From assembly GCA_002418725.1 (NCBI GenBank), contig DIER01000016.1:4746-68745 (forward strand): a DNA stretch of 64,000 nt. Direction: 5' to 3'. The stretch comes from Acholeplasmataceae bacterium UBA5769 (lineage in GTDB: Bacteria > Bacillota_I > Bacilli_A > Acholeplasmatales > Acholeplasmataceae). Position 1 is the first letter of the stretch; every line of letters begins with the position of its first letter. The notes below the pieces were generated by a model, which was given only the letters and a program-made list of their open reading frames with translations, was not told the DNA's origin and did no database searches. Below are positions 25,893-34,817 of this stretch, one piece after another. Made by a program: the position numbers and the translations under genes.

Positions 25893-26783
25893 TTATTTAG
25901 CTTTTAGTTTATCAACAAGATCTGGATCAAATGTTTTTGCTCTGATCATGGCGATTTCTTCCTTATAGGGTGGGTTATCATCCACATAAGGTGTTTCTAA
26001 AATCTTTGGGATATCTAAAAAATCTTGATGATAGATCACTTGGAGTAACGCATCAAAACCTAAGTAACCAAACCCGAAGTTTTCATGTCTGTCTTTGGCA
26101 GCGCCTTTAACATTTTTAGAATCATTAACGTGGAAAACAGAGATACGATCTTTACCAACAACTTTATCAAAATGGTGAATCACACCATTAAAATCTTCTT
26201 TCACGTCATATCCTGCATCATGTGTATGACATGTGTCAAAACAAACAGAAACGCGAGATTGATCTTCAATCAGATCGATAATAGCTCTAAGTTCTTCAAA
26301 CGTTTTACCAATCTCATTTCCTTTTCCAGCCATCGTTTCTAAAGCGATTTTCACAGGTAACGCCTTGGTTCTTGAAATCACTTCATTAACGCCTTCAGCA
26401 ATCCACTTCACCGCTTGTTCTCGATCGCCACCCACAGCTGAGCCTGGATGAAGTACAATTTGTTTGGCATGCATCGCGTGTGTTCTTCTCACTTCTTCAG
26501 ATAAGAAATCGATAGCAAACCCTCTTTTCACAGGGTCTGGATTTGCTAAATTGATGATATAGGGTGCGTGAACGATGACATCATCAAAGGATAATCCCTT
26601 TTCTTGCATGCGTTCAACTGCTTTTTCAATATTTAGGTCTTCAATCTTTTTACGAATGGTGTTTTGTGGGGCACCGGTATAAACCATGAATGCGTTCGCT
26701 TCGTAGCTTAAGGCTTCTTCAACGGCTTGAAGAAACATTTTATCTCCTGACATGGAGACATGACTACCGATTTTGATTGGCAT
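25893..26783 (-). CDS. nfo: Endonuclease IV (AP endonuclease)
   Basis: A 296-residue zinc-dependent AP endonuclease for base-excision repair. Start ATG 26783 is chosen because TAGGAG lies 8 nt upstream and because the family begins MPIKIGSHVSMSGDKM. Conserved blocks are VIVHAPYIINLANP, QIVLHPGSAVGG, ALETMAGKGNEIG, SVCFDTCHTHDAGYD and SVFHVNDSKNVKGAAKDRHENFGFG, carrying the metal-binding His, Glu and Asp residues. It overlaps the helicase gene by 20 bp. Confidence 0.95.
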   Translation of the reverse strand: MPIKIGSHVSMSGDKMFLQAVEEALSYEANAFMVYTGAPQNTIRKKIEDLNIEKAVERMQEKGLSFDDVIVHAPYIINLANPDPVKRGFAIDFLSEEVRRTHAMHAKQIVLHPGSAVGGDREQAVKWIAEGVNEVISRTKALPVKIALETMAGKGNEIGKTFEELRAIIDLIEDQSRVSVCFDTCHTHDAGYDVKEDFNGVIHHFDKVVGKDRISVFHVNDSKNVKGAAKDRHENFGFGYLGFDALLQVIYHQDFLDIPKILETPYVDDNPPYKEEIAMIRAKTFDPDLVDKLKAK

Positions 26784-28008
26784 AGTTTTTTCTCCTAATC
26801 TCTTGTTTTGCTTTTTTAATGGCTTGAGCATTTTTCTTTTTATAGTTAGGTGAAACCTTCTTAGGTTTCTTAATTTTCTTTACAGCTTGTATTTCTTCTT
26901 CTGAAACAAATTTCTTCCGCTCTTGTACTTTCTTTAAACCTGATGAGGTTAATTGATACGCTTCAAAAACGATGCCTTTTTCTCTAAGTTTATCAATTCT
27001 TCTGTGATCATCTACGGTCATAAAGGTGATCACTTCACCGGAATCATGCATCCGTCCTGTGCGTCCACTACGGTGCATATAAAACTCTAAAAAGTGGGGT
27101 AAATCGTAATGAATCACGTGTGATATTTTAAAATCAAGCCCACGTGCTGCAAGGTCTGATGTGACCACGTATTGATATTTAAGAGCTTGAATATCTTCAA
27201 TCAATTTGGTTCTTTTCTTGACCCCTAAGGATGCATTTAAATTACAAACGCTTTTACCTTCTTCAAGCATTTTTTGATAAACTTCATCTTGATTTTCTTT
27301 TTTTGAAACGAAGATAAAACCTAAATAGGGATTGATATGTTTGATGAGTTCAACAAGCGCATCCATGCGCTGTTGATACTTAATGTTGATCAGCTTATAG
27401 GTTATTTTTAAGTTGTGTTTTTTAGTCGTATCAATATAATCATAAGAACCAAAATATGCATTAATAAAAGGTTCCATCGAAGGATTTAAAGTTGCTGAAA
27501 ATAAGAAGTATTTCGCTTTATGAACGGCAGGAAGTATTTGATCAATCATCGATAAAAAGGCTTCATCAAACATCATGTCAGCTTCATCAAAGACCACATA
27601 AGATGCCTGATGAATCGCTAATAGTTTCATCTCATAAACGTATGAAATCAACTGTTCAGGTGTCGTAATAACAATCTGTGGTTGATGCTTTCTAAGCCAT
27701 TCTTGTTCTCTCATTTTGTTGGTGCCACCATAATACGTCTTCACCACAAATGAGTCATCCGCTTCTACTAGCATGCGTTCCACTTGGACGACAAGTTCAT
27801 TAGTTGGAACGATGATCATTGCTTGAACGAACATCTTTTTTGGATCGATGGCACTTAAAATTGGTAATAAATAAGCATGGGTTTTCCCCGTGCCTGTTGG
27901 CGCTAAACCGACCAGATGTTTTGGCGACTTAAATGCTTTAAAAACGCCTTGCTGAATCGGTGTTATCTCTTGATATTTTAGTTTGGTTAACATTGCTTGA
28001 ATAGTCAT
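26764..28008 (-). CDS. DEAD-box RNA helicase (CshB-like)
   Basis: A 414-residue ATP-dependent RNA helicase. Start ATG 28008 is chosen for the GGGTGAG ribosome site and a TATAAT box at about 28027-28032. Motifs in order: ITPIQQGVF (Q motif), PTGTGKTHAYLLPIL (I), PTNELVVQ (Ia), VVFDEADMMFDE (II, DEAD), FSATLNP (III), TSDLAARGLDF and HRSGRTGRMHD (V-VI). A basic C-terminal tail (KKIKKPKKVSPNYKKKN) is typical of CshB-like proteins, which act in ribosome assembly and cold adaptation. The pairing with nfo is by overlap only. Confidence 0.9.
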   Translation of the reverse strand: MTIQAMLTKLKYQEITPIQQGVFKAFKSPKHLVGLAPTGTGKTHAYLLPILSAIDPKKMFVQAMIIVPTNELVVQVERMLVEADDSFVVKTYYGGTNKMREQEWLRKHQPQIVITTPEQLISYVYEMKLLAIHQASYVVFDEADMMFDEAFLSMIDQILPAVHKAKYFLFSATLNPSMEPFINAYFGSYDYIDTTKKHNLKITYKLINIKYQQRMDALVELIKHINPYLGFIFVSKKENQDEVYQKMLEEGKSVCNLNASLGVKKRTKLIEDIQALKYQYVVTSDLAARGLDFKISHVIHYDLPHFLEFYMHRSGRTGRMHDSGEVITFMTVDDHRRIDKLREKGIVFEAYQLTSSGLKKVQERKKFVSEEEIQAVKKIKKPKKVSPNYKKKNAQAIKKAKQEIRRKNYANQNR

Positions 28009-28101
28009 TTTCTCACCCGTTAAGATTATACCACACCCACACATAAAATGTATTTGAGAAGCGTAAACCTCATTCTCATGTATAATGGAAGTGGTGATCT
28101 T

Positions 28102-29031
28102 ATGCAAGTTGTTGATTTAACTCCACGAGGTTATTGTCATGGCGTCTTAAACGCGCTAGCCATCGTGAAAAAAGTAATAAAAACTGAATCTTATCCAAGA
28201 CCTATCTATGTGCTTGGTCAAATTGTTCATAATCAAAAAATAACGAAGGCCTTTAAGGAGTATGGTGTCATCTCACTCGATCAAAAGGGAAAATCTCGTT
28301 TAGAGATGCTCGAAAATATCACTTCAGGTACGGTAATATTTACCGCACATGGTGTCTCTGATCAAGTGATTGAACGCGCCAAAGAAAAAGGGCTTACCTT
28401 TTTAAACGCGACCTGCCGCGATGTCATCAAAGTACACCGTGCAGTCAAAGATAAACTTCAAGAAGGCTATAAAGTCATCTATATTGGACATAGAAACCAT
28501 CCAGAGCCCGAAGCAGTGCTCGCGATTTCGCGTGATATTTATTTTGTTGAAACCGAAAAAGATGCACTCCTTCTTCCACCACATCTGGTTGACGAAAAAA
28601 TATTCGTCACCAATCAAACCACTTTATCACGTTATGATATCGATGATGTGTTAAAGATTATCGAAACCAAATACCCTCACTATCTTTTCGACAATGAAAT
28701 TTGTCATGCGACAACCGTCAGACAAGATGCGGTGAAGGAACAAGAAAAAGTGGATTTGATGCTTGTTGTCGGTGATCAAAAGAGTTCAAACTCAAACAAA
28801 CTCGCTTACGTTGGCCAAAAAGCCAAAGATATCCCATCTTATCTCATTGGTGGTGTTGAAGACATTGATCTCTCATGGTTAAAAGGGATTTCAAGTGTTT
28901 CGGTGACCTCTGGAGCATCCACACCTACCATCGTGACTGAAGAAGTGATCAGGTTCCTAAAGAACTATAATGAAAATGACCCCAATACTTGGGATCATGA
29001 GACTAAGATTAACGTTGAAGACATTTTATGA
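28102..29031 (+). CDS. ispH: 4-hydroxy-3-methylbut-2-enyl diphosphate reductase
   Basis: A 309-residue iron-sulfur enzyme, last step of the DXP isoprenoid pathway, forming IPP and DMAPP. The ATG at 28102 follows GGTGATCTT. The three cluster cysteines are in GYCHGVLNA, NATCRDV and NEICHATT. QIVHNQKITKAF, FTAHGVSDQV, KSSNSNKL and SGASTPTIVTEEV are conserved. It is convergent with dinB and overlaps its end by 6 bp; no terminator hairpin was found between them. dxs lies 4 kb away in the recN operon. Confidence 0.96.
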   Translation: MQVVDLTPRGYCHGVLNALAIVKKVIKTESYPRPIYVLGQIVHNQKITKAFKEYGVISLDQKGKSRLEMLENITSGTVIFTAHGVSDQVIERAKEKGLTFLNATCRDVIKVHRAVKDKLQEGYKVIYIGHRNHPEPEAVLAISRDIYFVETEKDALLLPPHLVDEKIFVTNQTTLSRYDIDDVLKIIETKYPHYLFDNEICHATTVRQDAVKEQEKVDLMLVVGDQKSSNSNKLAYVGQKAKDIPSYLIGGVEDIDLSWLKGISSVSVTSGASTPTIVTEEVIRFLKNYNENDPNTWDHETKINVEDIL

Positions 29032-30177
29032 TGTCTTTTTCTTTTCGATCGTTTGATACATCTGTTCTTCCCTTTTGGTAAACGATTGATAGGTAAACAA
29101 ATTGTAATCGATTTTTAAATCTTTCTTCTGCATGACAGCGTTCATAAAAACACCCACTAATCGCAACGGTTCTTCATGATAGTTTTCCTCAAACAAAGCT
29201 TCAACCGCATCAAAAAACATCTCGTAAACATCGGTATGTTCAGCAAACGTAAAACTGCGATTGATGGTATCAAAGTTTTCATCACGAAGTCTGATACCTA
29301 CCGTTTTAGCTACCAACTCTTCTTTCACTAAACGTTCATGGGTATGTTCTAAAATTTCCGTGATCACTTTAAAAATGGCATCACTGCTATTCATGTTGTA
29401 ATTTAGCGTGGTTTCATTTGAAATCGATTTAGGAATCGCGTATCGTTTTGGATCAATGAGATCTGAAGAACGTCCTAAAATGTGTTCTAAATAAGATTGA
29501 TAACTCGGTTCACTCATGATGGTGAGAATTTTCTCCTTATGTTCGGTTTTGGTGAAATCGCCTATGGTGTGAATGCCGATGTTTTCTAATCGTGGATACG
29601 TTTTTTTACCAATCCCGAAACAAGAGGAAATGGGAAGTGGAAATAGTTTCGTAACAATATCTTTTTTACGTAGTACGGTGATTCCTAAAGGTTTTTTCAT
29701 ATCCGATGCCATTTTAGCTAAAAACAAGGTTGATGCAATCCCAATCGAGCAGGGAAGTCCATGCTGTTGGAGTAAACCTTCTTGAATCTCTTTGGCAAGT
29801 TCTAAAGGATGTTTTTTTTGTGCAGCTTCAGTCATATCGACATACGCTTCATCAATGGATCCTTCTAAGACAAGGTTGGAATACTTCTTTAGGAATTGAA
29901 AAAAGAGATTGGAATACTTTTGATAGAGATTAAACTGAAGTGGAACCACAATCAGTTTCGGATAAATCCGAAAAGCATCGTTAATGCTCATCGCAGAATG
30001 GATCCCTAATTTACGTGCTGGGTAAGATGCGGTTGAGACAACACCTCGTCTGGAGATGGGATTTCCACCGACAACAAAAACCTTATCTTTGAGATGGGGT
30101 TCTTTGATCATGGCACAACTTGCAAAGAAGGCATTTAGATCGATATGAAAGATTATTTTGACATCCTTTTTCATCAA
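29026..30177 (-). CDS. dinB: DNA polymerase IV (Y family)
   Basis: A 383-residue translesion polymerase. IIFHIDLNAFFASCAM carries the first catalytic Asp. GVVSTASYPARKLGIHSAM matches the fingers. LEGSIDEAYVDMT carries the catalytic DE pair. GIGKKTYPRLENIGIHTIGD is the HhH thumb. The C-terminal little-finger region ends without an obvious beta-clamp QLxLF motif; SFTKREEQMYQ is present instead. MM at the N-terminus leaves the start ambiguous by one codon. Confidence 0.93.
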   Translation of the reverse strand: MMKKDVKIIFHIDLNAFFASCAMIKEPHLKDKVFVVGGNPISRRGVVSTASYPARKLGIHSAMSINDAFRIYPKLIVVPLQFNLYQKYSNLFFQFLKKYSNLVLEGSIDEAYVDMTEAAQKKHPLELAKEIQEGLLQQHGLPCSIGIASTLFLAKMASDMKKPLGITVLRKKDIVTKLFPLPISSCFGIGKKTYPRLENIGIHTIGDFTKTEHKEKILTIMSEPSYQSYLEHILGRSSDLIDPKRYAIPKSISNETTLNYNMNSSDAIFKVITEILEHTHERLVKEELVAKTVGIRLRDENFDTINRSFTFAEHTDVYEMFFDAVEALFEENYHEEPLRLVGVFMNAVMQKKDLKIDYNLFTYQSFTKREEQMYQTIEKKKTS

Positions 30178-30240
30178 ATCTCTTCCTTTGAAAGCAATTT
30201 TCGTGTATAATGATACCGATGACTAAAACGAGGTGAAATC

Positions 30241-30405
30241 ATGGCTCAAAAAGTAAAAACACCAAAAAATGTTGAACCCAAAAAACATTATGTCGATCCC
30301 ACTCAAACGTGGTGGGGAAAAACCGTTGTATGGATTATCGTCTTCGGTATGATTGGCTTAGTTGTTTTATCCTTTGTGCTTGCACTTGTTGCAGGTAACG
30401 CATAA
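30241..30405 (+). CDS. Small single-pass membrane protein, 54 aa
   Basis: An ATG at 30241 preceded by GAGGTGA opens a 54-codon frame. It encodes a lysine-rich N-terminus (MAQKVKTPKNVEPKKH), then TWWGKTVVWIIVFGMIGLVV and a second hydrophobic stretch that together form one long membrane segment. A TATAAT box lies at 30206-30211 and a terminator follows. These flanking signals support a real gene. I do not recognise the family; short membrane proteins of similar layout occur widely in Firmicutes. Confidence 0.7.
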   Translation: MAQKVKTPKNVEPKKHYVDPTQTWWGKTVVWIIVFGMIGLVVLSFVLALVAGNA

Positions 30406-30406
30406 G

Positions 30407-30428
30407 AAAAGCGAAAGCTTTTTTTATT
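30407..30428. terminator. Hairpin between the 54-aa gene and recN
   Basis: AAAAGC-GAAA-GCTTTT stem followed by T run on the plus strand. In the other orientation it follows the recN stop with a shorter T run. Confidence 0.75.
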
Positions 30429-32073
30429 TTTCTAAGAGCAATTTTGCTTGTTCTATGGCGAAATGGGTTAACTTTTCGTCTGAAAGCATTAAGGCAACTT
30501 GCTCAATTCTTTCCATCTCTGTAAGCTTATGAATGCGTGTCACCATGCGTTCATTTTCTTTTTGTTTACGTATGCCGTAATGATGGGTTGCACGTGCAGC
30601 GACTTGCGGTAGATGGGTGATGACAATCAGTTGCATGGTTTGACTCAAAAACTTCATCTTCTGTGCGACTTTCGATGCTGTTTTACCACTGATACCAATA
30701 TCAATTTCATCCAATATCAACAAAGACAATTGATTGGCTTTTGCATAGATGGCTTTGAGTGCAAACATGAATCTGGCACGTTCACCACCGGATGCAACTT
30801 TTGATAAAGGTTTCACAGGTTCTCCTTCGTTTAATGAAATGAAAAAATCAAGACTATCCAGTCCTGTTTCTTGAAGAGATGATTCTGCATTTAATATGTC
30901 ATCAAAGACGATATCAAAAGAAGCTTTTTCTAAATCTAAATCTTTAAGTTCGACTAAGACTTCTGAAGCCAACTTCTTCGCGAGTTTCTTTCGATAATCA
31001 GATAACTTTAACCCTTGATCAAAAGCTTTCTTAAAGCACGCATCGACTTCTTTTTTAGAAGTTTCTAAATAGTGGTCATAATCTGTAATCAGTAGAAGTT
31101 CTTCTTCAACTTCTTTTAAATAAAGGATCAATTCATTGATCGTTTTTTGATATTTCGTTTCAATTTTAACGAGTTCATAACTTCTTTCTTGCATCTGATT
31201 GAATTCATCTTCATCAAAATCAAGCGATTCAATTTGTTGATACATCAGACTCTTGACATCGTCTAAATTATAGTAACTTTCCGTGAGTCTATCTGCCATC
31301 TCTTGATAAGAAGGATCTAAATGTGCGATTTTCTCCATATATTTCGCTGCATCATAAATGGTATCAATTGAAAAAATATCAGACTCAAGCGCTTGATACC
31401 CTGATTTTAAGGAGCTCATGATTTTATCATAGTTTTTGAGTTTTGCAATTTTTTCGTCCAAATGCACTTTTTCATCAACCGTTAAGTTAAAAGCTTTCAG
31501 TTCTTCTAATTGATATTCTAAAAATGATTTCTTTTCAATCGATTGATGTTTCTTCTCTTTTAACGACTCGTGGTGTTTCTTCTTTGCAAGATAATCAGAT
31601 CTTAAAAGAAGATACTGGTTTTTGAGTTCATCAATCTTTTTTATATCCACTTGATCAATCAATTCCAAATAATAAGATTTATCAAACAAACTCATGGTTT
31701 CGGTTTGTGAATGAATCGAACCCAGTGCAGTCATGACTTCTTTAATGCGAGAAAGTGTGGTCACTTCACCATTGATTTTCATCAAATGACGACCTTCCTT
31801 GTCGATATCTCTTTCCACTTCAATAACCTCTGGAAGACTTAAAGATGCTTGTTTATCCCTAGATAAGACAAAAACACCTTTTACATGCGCCTTTTGTTCC
31901 CCATAGCGAATCATCGTCGCGTCAGAACGTTTTCCAAAAAGGAGTTGAAGCGATTCTAAAATAATGGATTTCCCTGCGCCAGTCTCACCCGTTAAGGCTG
32001 ACATACCAGAAAGGAAATCCATATCGAGATCATCGATTAAGGCGAAGTTTTGAACGTGCAAATGTTTTAGCAT
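30424..32073 (-). CDS. recN: DNA repair protein RecN
   Basis: A 549-residue SMC-like ATPase for double-strand break repair. Walker A is GETGAGKSIILESLQLLFG near the N-terminus. A long coiled coil spans about residues 150-370. The C-terminal head has SKVASGGERARFMFALKAIYA (signature) and LLILDEIDIGISGKTA (Walker B). Last gene of the nusB operon, overlapping tlyA by 7 bp. Confidence 0.95.
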   Translation of the reverse strand: MLKHLHVQNFALIDDLDMDFLSGMSALTGETGAGKSIILESLQLLFGKRSDATMIRYGEQKAHVKGVFVLSRDKQASLSLPEVIEVERDIDKEGRHLMKINGEVTTLSRIKEVMTALGSIHSQTETMSLFDKSYYLELIDQVDIKKIDELKNQYLLLRSDYLAKKKHHESLKEKKHQSIEKKSFLEYQLEELKAFNLTVDEKVHLDEKIAKLKNYDKIMSSLKSGYQALESDIFSIDTIYDAAKYMEKIAHLDPSYQEMADRLTESYYNLDDVKSLMYQQIESLDFDEDEFNQMQERSYELVKIETKYQKTINELILYLKEVEEELLLITDYDHYLETSKKEVDACFKKAFDQGLKLSDYRKKLAKKLASEVLVELKDLDLEKASFDIVFDDILNAESSLQETGLDSLDFFISLNEGEPVKPLSKVASGGERARFMFALKAIYAKANQLSLLILDEIDIGISGKTASKVAQKMKFLSQTMQLIVITHLPQVAARATHHYGIRKQKENERMVTRIHKLTEMERIEQVALMLSDEKLTHFAIEQAKLLLEK

Positions 32074-32807
32074 AAAACACCTCGAATTAAGCTTGGAATA
32101 TGTTCTTCGTTCGGTTTATTTTTTACATAAAGGATGTATTCTTGATTACCCATTTTCCCTTTAAGATGAGACTTTTTTAAACCAGCAATAGAAAACCCAA
32201 GTTTTCTCGTCTCTTCCAGGACATGATACAAGATTTTTTCATGTTTCTTCATGTCTTTTAAGACACCTTGTTTAAAATGGATAGGACCTGCTTCATATTG
32301 TGGCTTGATTAAGATGACCATTTCACCTGAAAAACCCTTGAAATGGGCTAAAATCGGTAAAACAGAGGTAAATGATACATCAATGGTTACCATATCTGCA
32401 AAAGGTAGTTCAACATCTAAGATATTGGTCTTTTCATAAAGTGAAATCTTCGGATGCCCGCGAAGCGATGAGTCGAGTTGTTGGTCTCCGACATCGTAGG
32501 CGAAAACGTGCTTGATGCCTGCTTTGAGTGCGCAATCGGTAAACCCACCGGTCGATGAGCCCACATCAATCATTATTTTATCAGTTAGATATAGGTTGAA
32601 ATCAAGTATCGCACCCATCAACTTTTCACCTGCACGACTCACAAAACGTGATATTTCTAGCATATTGATATGAGGATTTGTCACCTCAAGTCCTGCCTTG
32701 GTAGCAATCTCTCCATCGACTTCGACTAATCCTCTTTTGATCAGATCAGCGGCTTGGCTTCTGGTTTTAACGAAACCCTGTTCAACCAAAAAAAGATCAA
32801 GTCTCAT
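32067..32807 (-). CDS. tlyA: TlyA family rRNA 2'-O-methyltransferase
   Basis: A 246-residue protein with an N-terminal S4 RNA-binding domain (MRLDLFLVEQGFVKTRSQAADLIKRGLVEV). The FtsJ-like methyltransferase domain has IDVGSSTGGFTDCALKAG (SAM site) and MVTIDVSFTSVLPIL. TlyA methylates 16S and 23S rRNA in mycobacteria. In Firmicutes it sits, as here, between dxs and recN. It overlaps dxs by 11 bp and recN by 7 bp. Confidence 0.9.
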   Translation of the reverse strand: MRLDLFLVEQGFVKTRSQAADLIKRGLVEVDGEIATKAGLEVTNPHINMLEISRFVSRAGEKLMGAILDFNLYLTDKIMIDVGSSTGGFTDCALKAGIKHVFAYDVGDQQLDSSLRGHPKISLYEKTNILDVELPFADMVTIDVSFTSVLPILAHFKGFSGEMVILIKPQYEAGPIHFKQGVLKDMKKHEKILYHVLEETRKLGFSIAGLKKSHLKGKMGNQEYILYVKNKPNEEHIPSLIRGVLC

Positions 32808-34629
32808 GGATCAATTCACCCACTTTTTCTTTCACTGCATTCAAATCCATATGAAGTATGGTGAGCATATCTTGATAATGTCCATGATCGACAATCTTAT
32901 CGGTAATAGACATCGATGTGATGGTGTTTTTGTAGTGGTGTTTAGCCATAAAACTTAAGATTTGCGGATAGAGTGAACCAGTATTCGCAGCTTCTTCATA
33001 GACTAAAACAGATTTACCTATCTTTAAAACCTCGTGAAGCATGGCTTCATCAAGGGGTTTAATAAATCTTGCGTTCACTACACATGCATCGATAACCATC
33101 TCATCTGCAGCACGGAGCATCAAATCCAGACTTGGTCCATAAGAGATCATGACAACCTCTTTTCCTTCACGTAGTTTTGTCCAAGTCGGTTTTATGTGAT
33201 CATATTGGATGACATCTTTTTCTTTATCAAAAAGAACAGTCCCTCTCGGGTATCTCATCACGAAAGGATGTTGCTGCAAGAAAAAGCCATAATAAAGGAG
33301 ATCTGCAGCTTCTTTTGCATCATATGGCATGGTAATCACCATGTTTGGCATTAAATAAAACATCGAAAGATCGTATAAGCCTTGATGTGTGGAACCATCT
33401 TCTCCAACGATACCAGCACGGTCAACTCCAAAAACCACATGGTGGTTGCTTCTAGAAATATCATTTAAGATTTGATCGAATGCACGCTGTGCAAACGTCG
33501 CGTAAAGAGGTAGAAAAACCTTGATACCTTGATGTGCGAGCATCGCTGACATCGTGGCTGCATGTTCTTCTGCAATACCCACATCTATATAACGATCTGG
33601 AAAGAGCTTTGCAAACTTCGAAAATGAGGTACCAACTTCCATCGCAGGCATCACCACAAAGGTTTGATCGACTTCTTGAAGTTTAATCATCACTTCACTG
33701 ATCATCTCACTCCAGCTGATACCCTTTTTAATGCCATTTGATGGTTTAGATACACCGTGGTAAGTTCCCACTTTATCATTTTCTGCTTCGATGTGTCCTT
33801 TACCTTTTTCTGTAATGATGTGGAGTACAACTGATTTTTTAACTTTCTTAATGCGTTCAAGATTATAGATCAAACTCTTCAAATCGTGGCCATCAATCGG
33901 TCCAATATACATATAGCCAAGATCTTCAAAGATATTCTGACGTTGAAAAAACCCTCTTAGACCTCGTTTGACACGGCTGAGAAAACCCATCATAAAGCGC
34001 GGTAAAACTTTCGCCCAGATGCGTTTCCATCGCATGAACAAACGCATGGAACGAAATTTCGTGAGCGCTTTAGAAATCGAACCCACACTTTTGGAAATAC
34101 TCATTTCGTTATCGTTTAAAATAATGATGCCTTTAAGTGAAGGATCAGAACCGATCAAATTGAGTGCTTCAAAAGCCATCCCATTGGTAATGGACGCATC
34201 CCCGATGACTGCAATCCCATCACCAGTCTCGCCTTTCAACTTTTTCGCTAAAAGTGCACCATGAAGTGCGGAAAGCGCAGTCCCAGCATGACCAGACTCC
34301 CACTGATCGTGTATCGATTCCTCATAATTAATGTAACCAGAAAGACCATTTGTTTGACGCAGTGTGTCAAACATAGCTGCTCTACCTGTTAATATTTTAT
34401 GTGTATACGCTTGATGTCCTACATCATAAATCATGACATCCTTAGGGCTTTCAAAAACGGTGTGAAGTGCCATGATCAGTTCAACAGTACCTAAATTTGA
34501 ACTCAAATGTCCCCCAGTTTTCGTAATGGATTCAATTAAAAAAGCACGAATATCTTCCGCGAGCTTTTCTAATTCTTTTGGCTTCATGTGTTTCATGATT
34601 TGGGGATCTTTGATGTCAGTTAGGTTCAT
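32797..34629 (-). CDS. dxs: 1-deoxy-D-xylulose-5-phosphate synthase
   Basis: A 610-residue thiamine-diphosphate enzyme, first step of the DXP pathway (pyruvate plus glyceraldehyde 3-phosphate). GGHLSSNLGTVELIMALH near the N-terminus, YDVGHQAYTHKILTG, AVIGDASITNGMAFEALN and ILNDNEMSIS form the ThDP site. DVGIAEEHAATMSAMLA and FGVDRAGIVGEDGSTHQG lie in the pyrimidine-binding domain. With ispH it indicates that this organism makes IPP by the DXP route. It starts 2 bp after the xseB stop. Confidence 0.96.
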   Translation of the reverse strand: MNLTDIKDPQIMKHMKPKELEKLAEDIRAFLIESITKTGGHLSSNLGTVELIMALHTVFESPKDVMIYDVGHQAYTHKILTGRAAMFDTLRQTNGLSGYINYEESIHDQWESGHAGTALSALHGALLAKKLKGETGDGIAVIGDASITNGMAFEALNLIGSDPSLKGIIILNDNEMSISKSVGSISKALTKFRSMRLFMRWKRIWAKVLPRFMMGFLSRVKRGLRGFFQRQNIFEDLGYMYIGPIDGHDLKSLIYNLERIKKVKKSVVLHIITEKGKGHIEAENDKVGTYHGVSKPSNGIKKGISWSEMISEVMIKLQEVDQTFVVMPAMEVGTSFSKFAKLFPDRYIDVGIAEEHAATMSAMLAHQGIKVFLPLYATFAQRAFDQILNDISRSNHHVVFGVDRAGIVGEDGSTHQGLYDLSMFYLMPNMVITMPYDAKEAADLLYYGFFLQQHPFVMRYPRGTVLFDKEKDVIQYDHIKPTWTKLREGKEVVMISYGPSLDLMLRAADEMVIDACVVNARFIKPLDEAMLHEVLKIGKSVLVYEEAANTGSLYPQILSFMAKHHYKNTITSMSITDKIVDHGHYQDMLTILHMDLNAVKEKVGELIHET

Positions 34630-34631
34630 GA

Positions 34632-34814
34632 TTATTTAATGTCCTTCACCACAAGTTTTTCTGCTTCTTCAAGCATTTGGTAACATGATTTAGATAACTC
34701 AAGTCCGAGTTGATATTTCTTGACAGCTTCATCCAAAGGAATATCTTTGTTTTCAAGGTCTTTAACAACTGATTCAAGTTCTTTTAGTAAGGCTTCAAAG
34801 GATTTCTTTTCCAT
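34632..34814 (-). CDS. xseB: Exodeoxyribonuclease VII small subunit
   Basis: A 60-residue helical protein with the family pattern SFEALLKELESVVKDLENKDIPLDEAVKKYQLGLELSKSC. It binds XseA to form exonuclease VII, which degrades single-stranded DNA. It starts 3 bp after xseA. Confidence 0.93.
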   Translation of the reverse strand: MEKKSFEALLKELESVVKDLENKDIPLDEAVKKYQLGLELSKSCYQMLEEAEKLVVKDIK

Positions 34815-34817
34815 CGT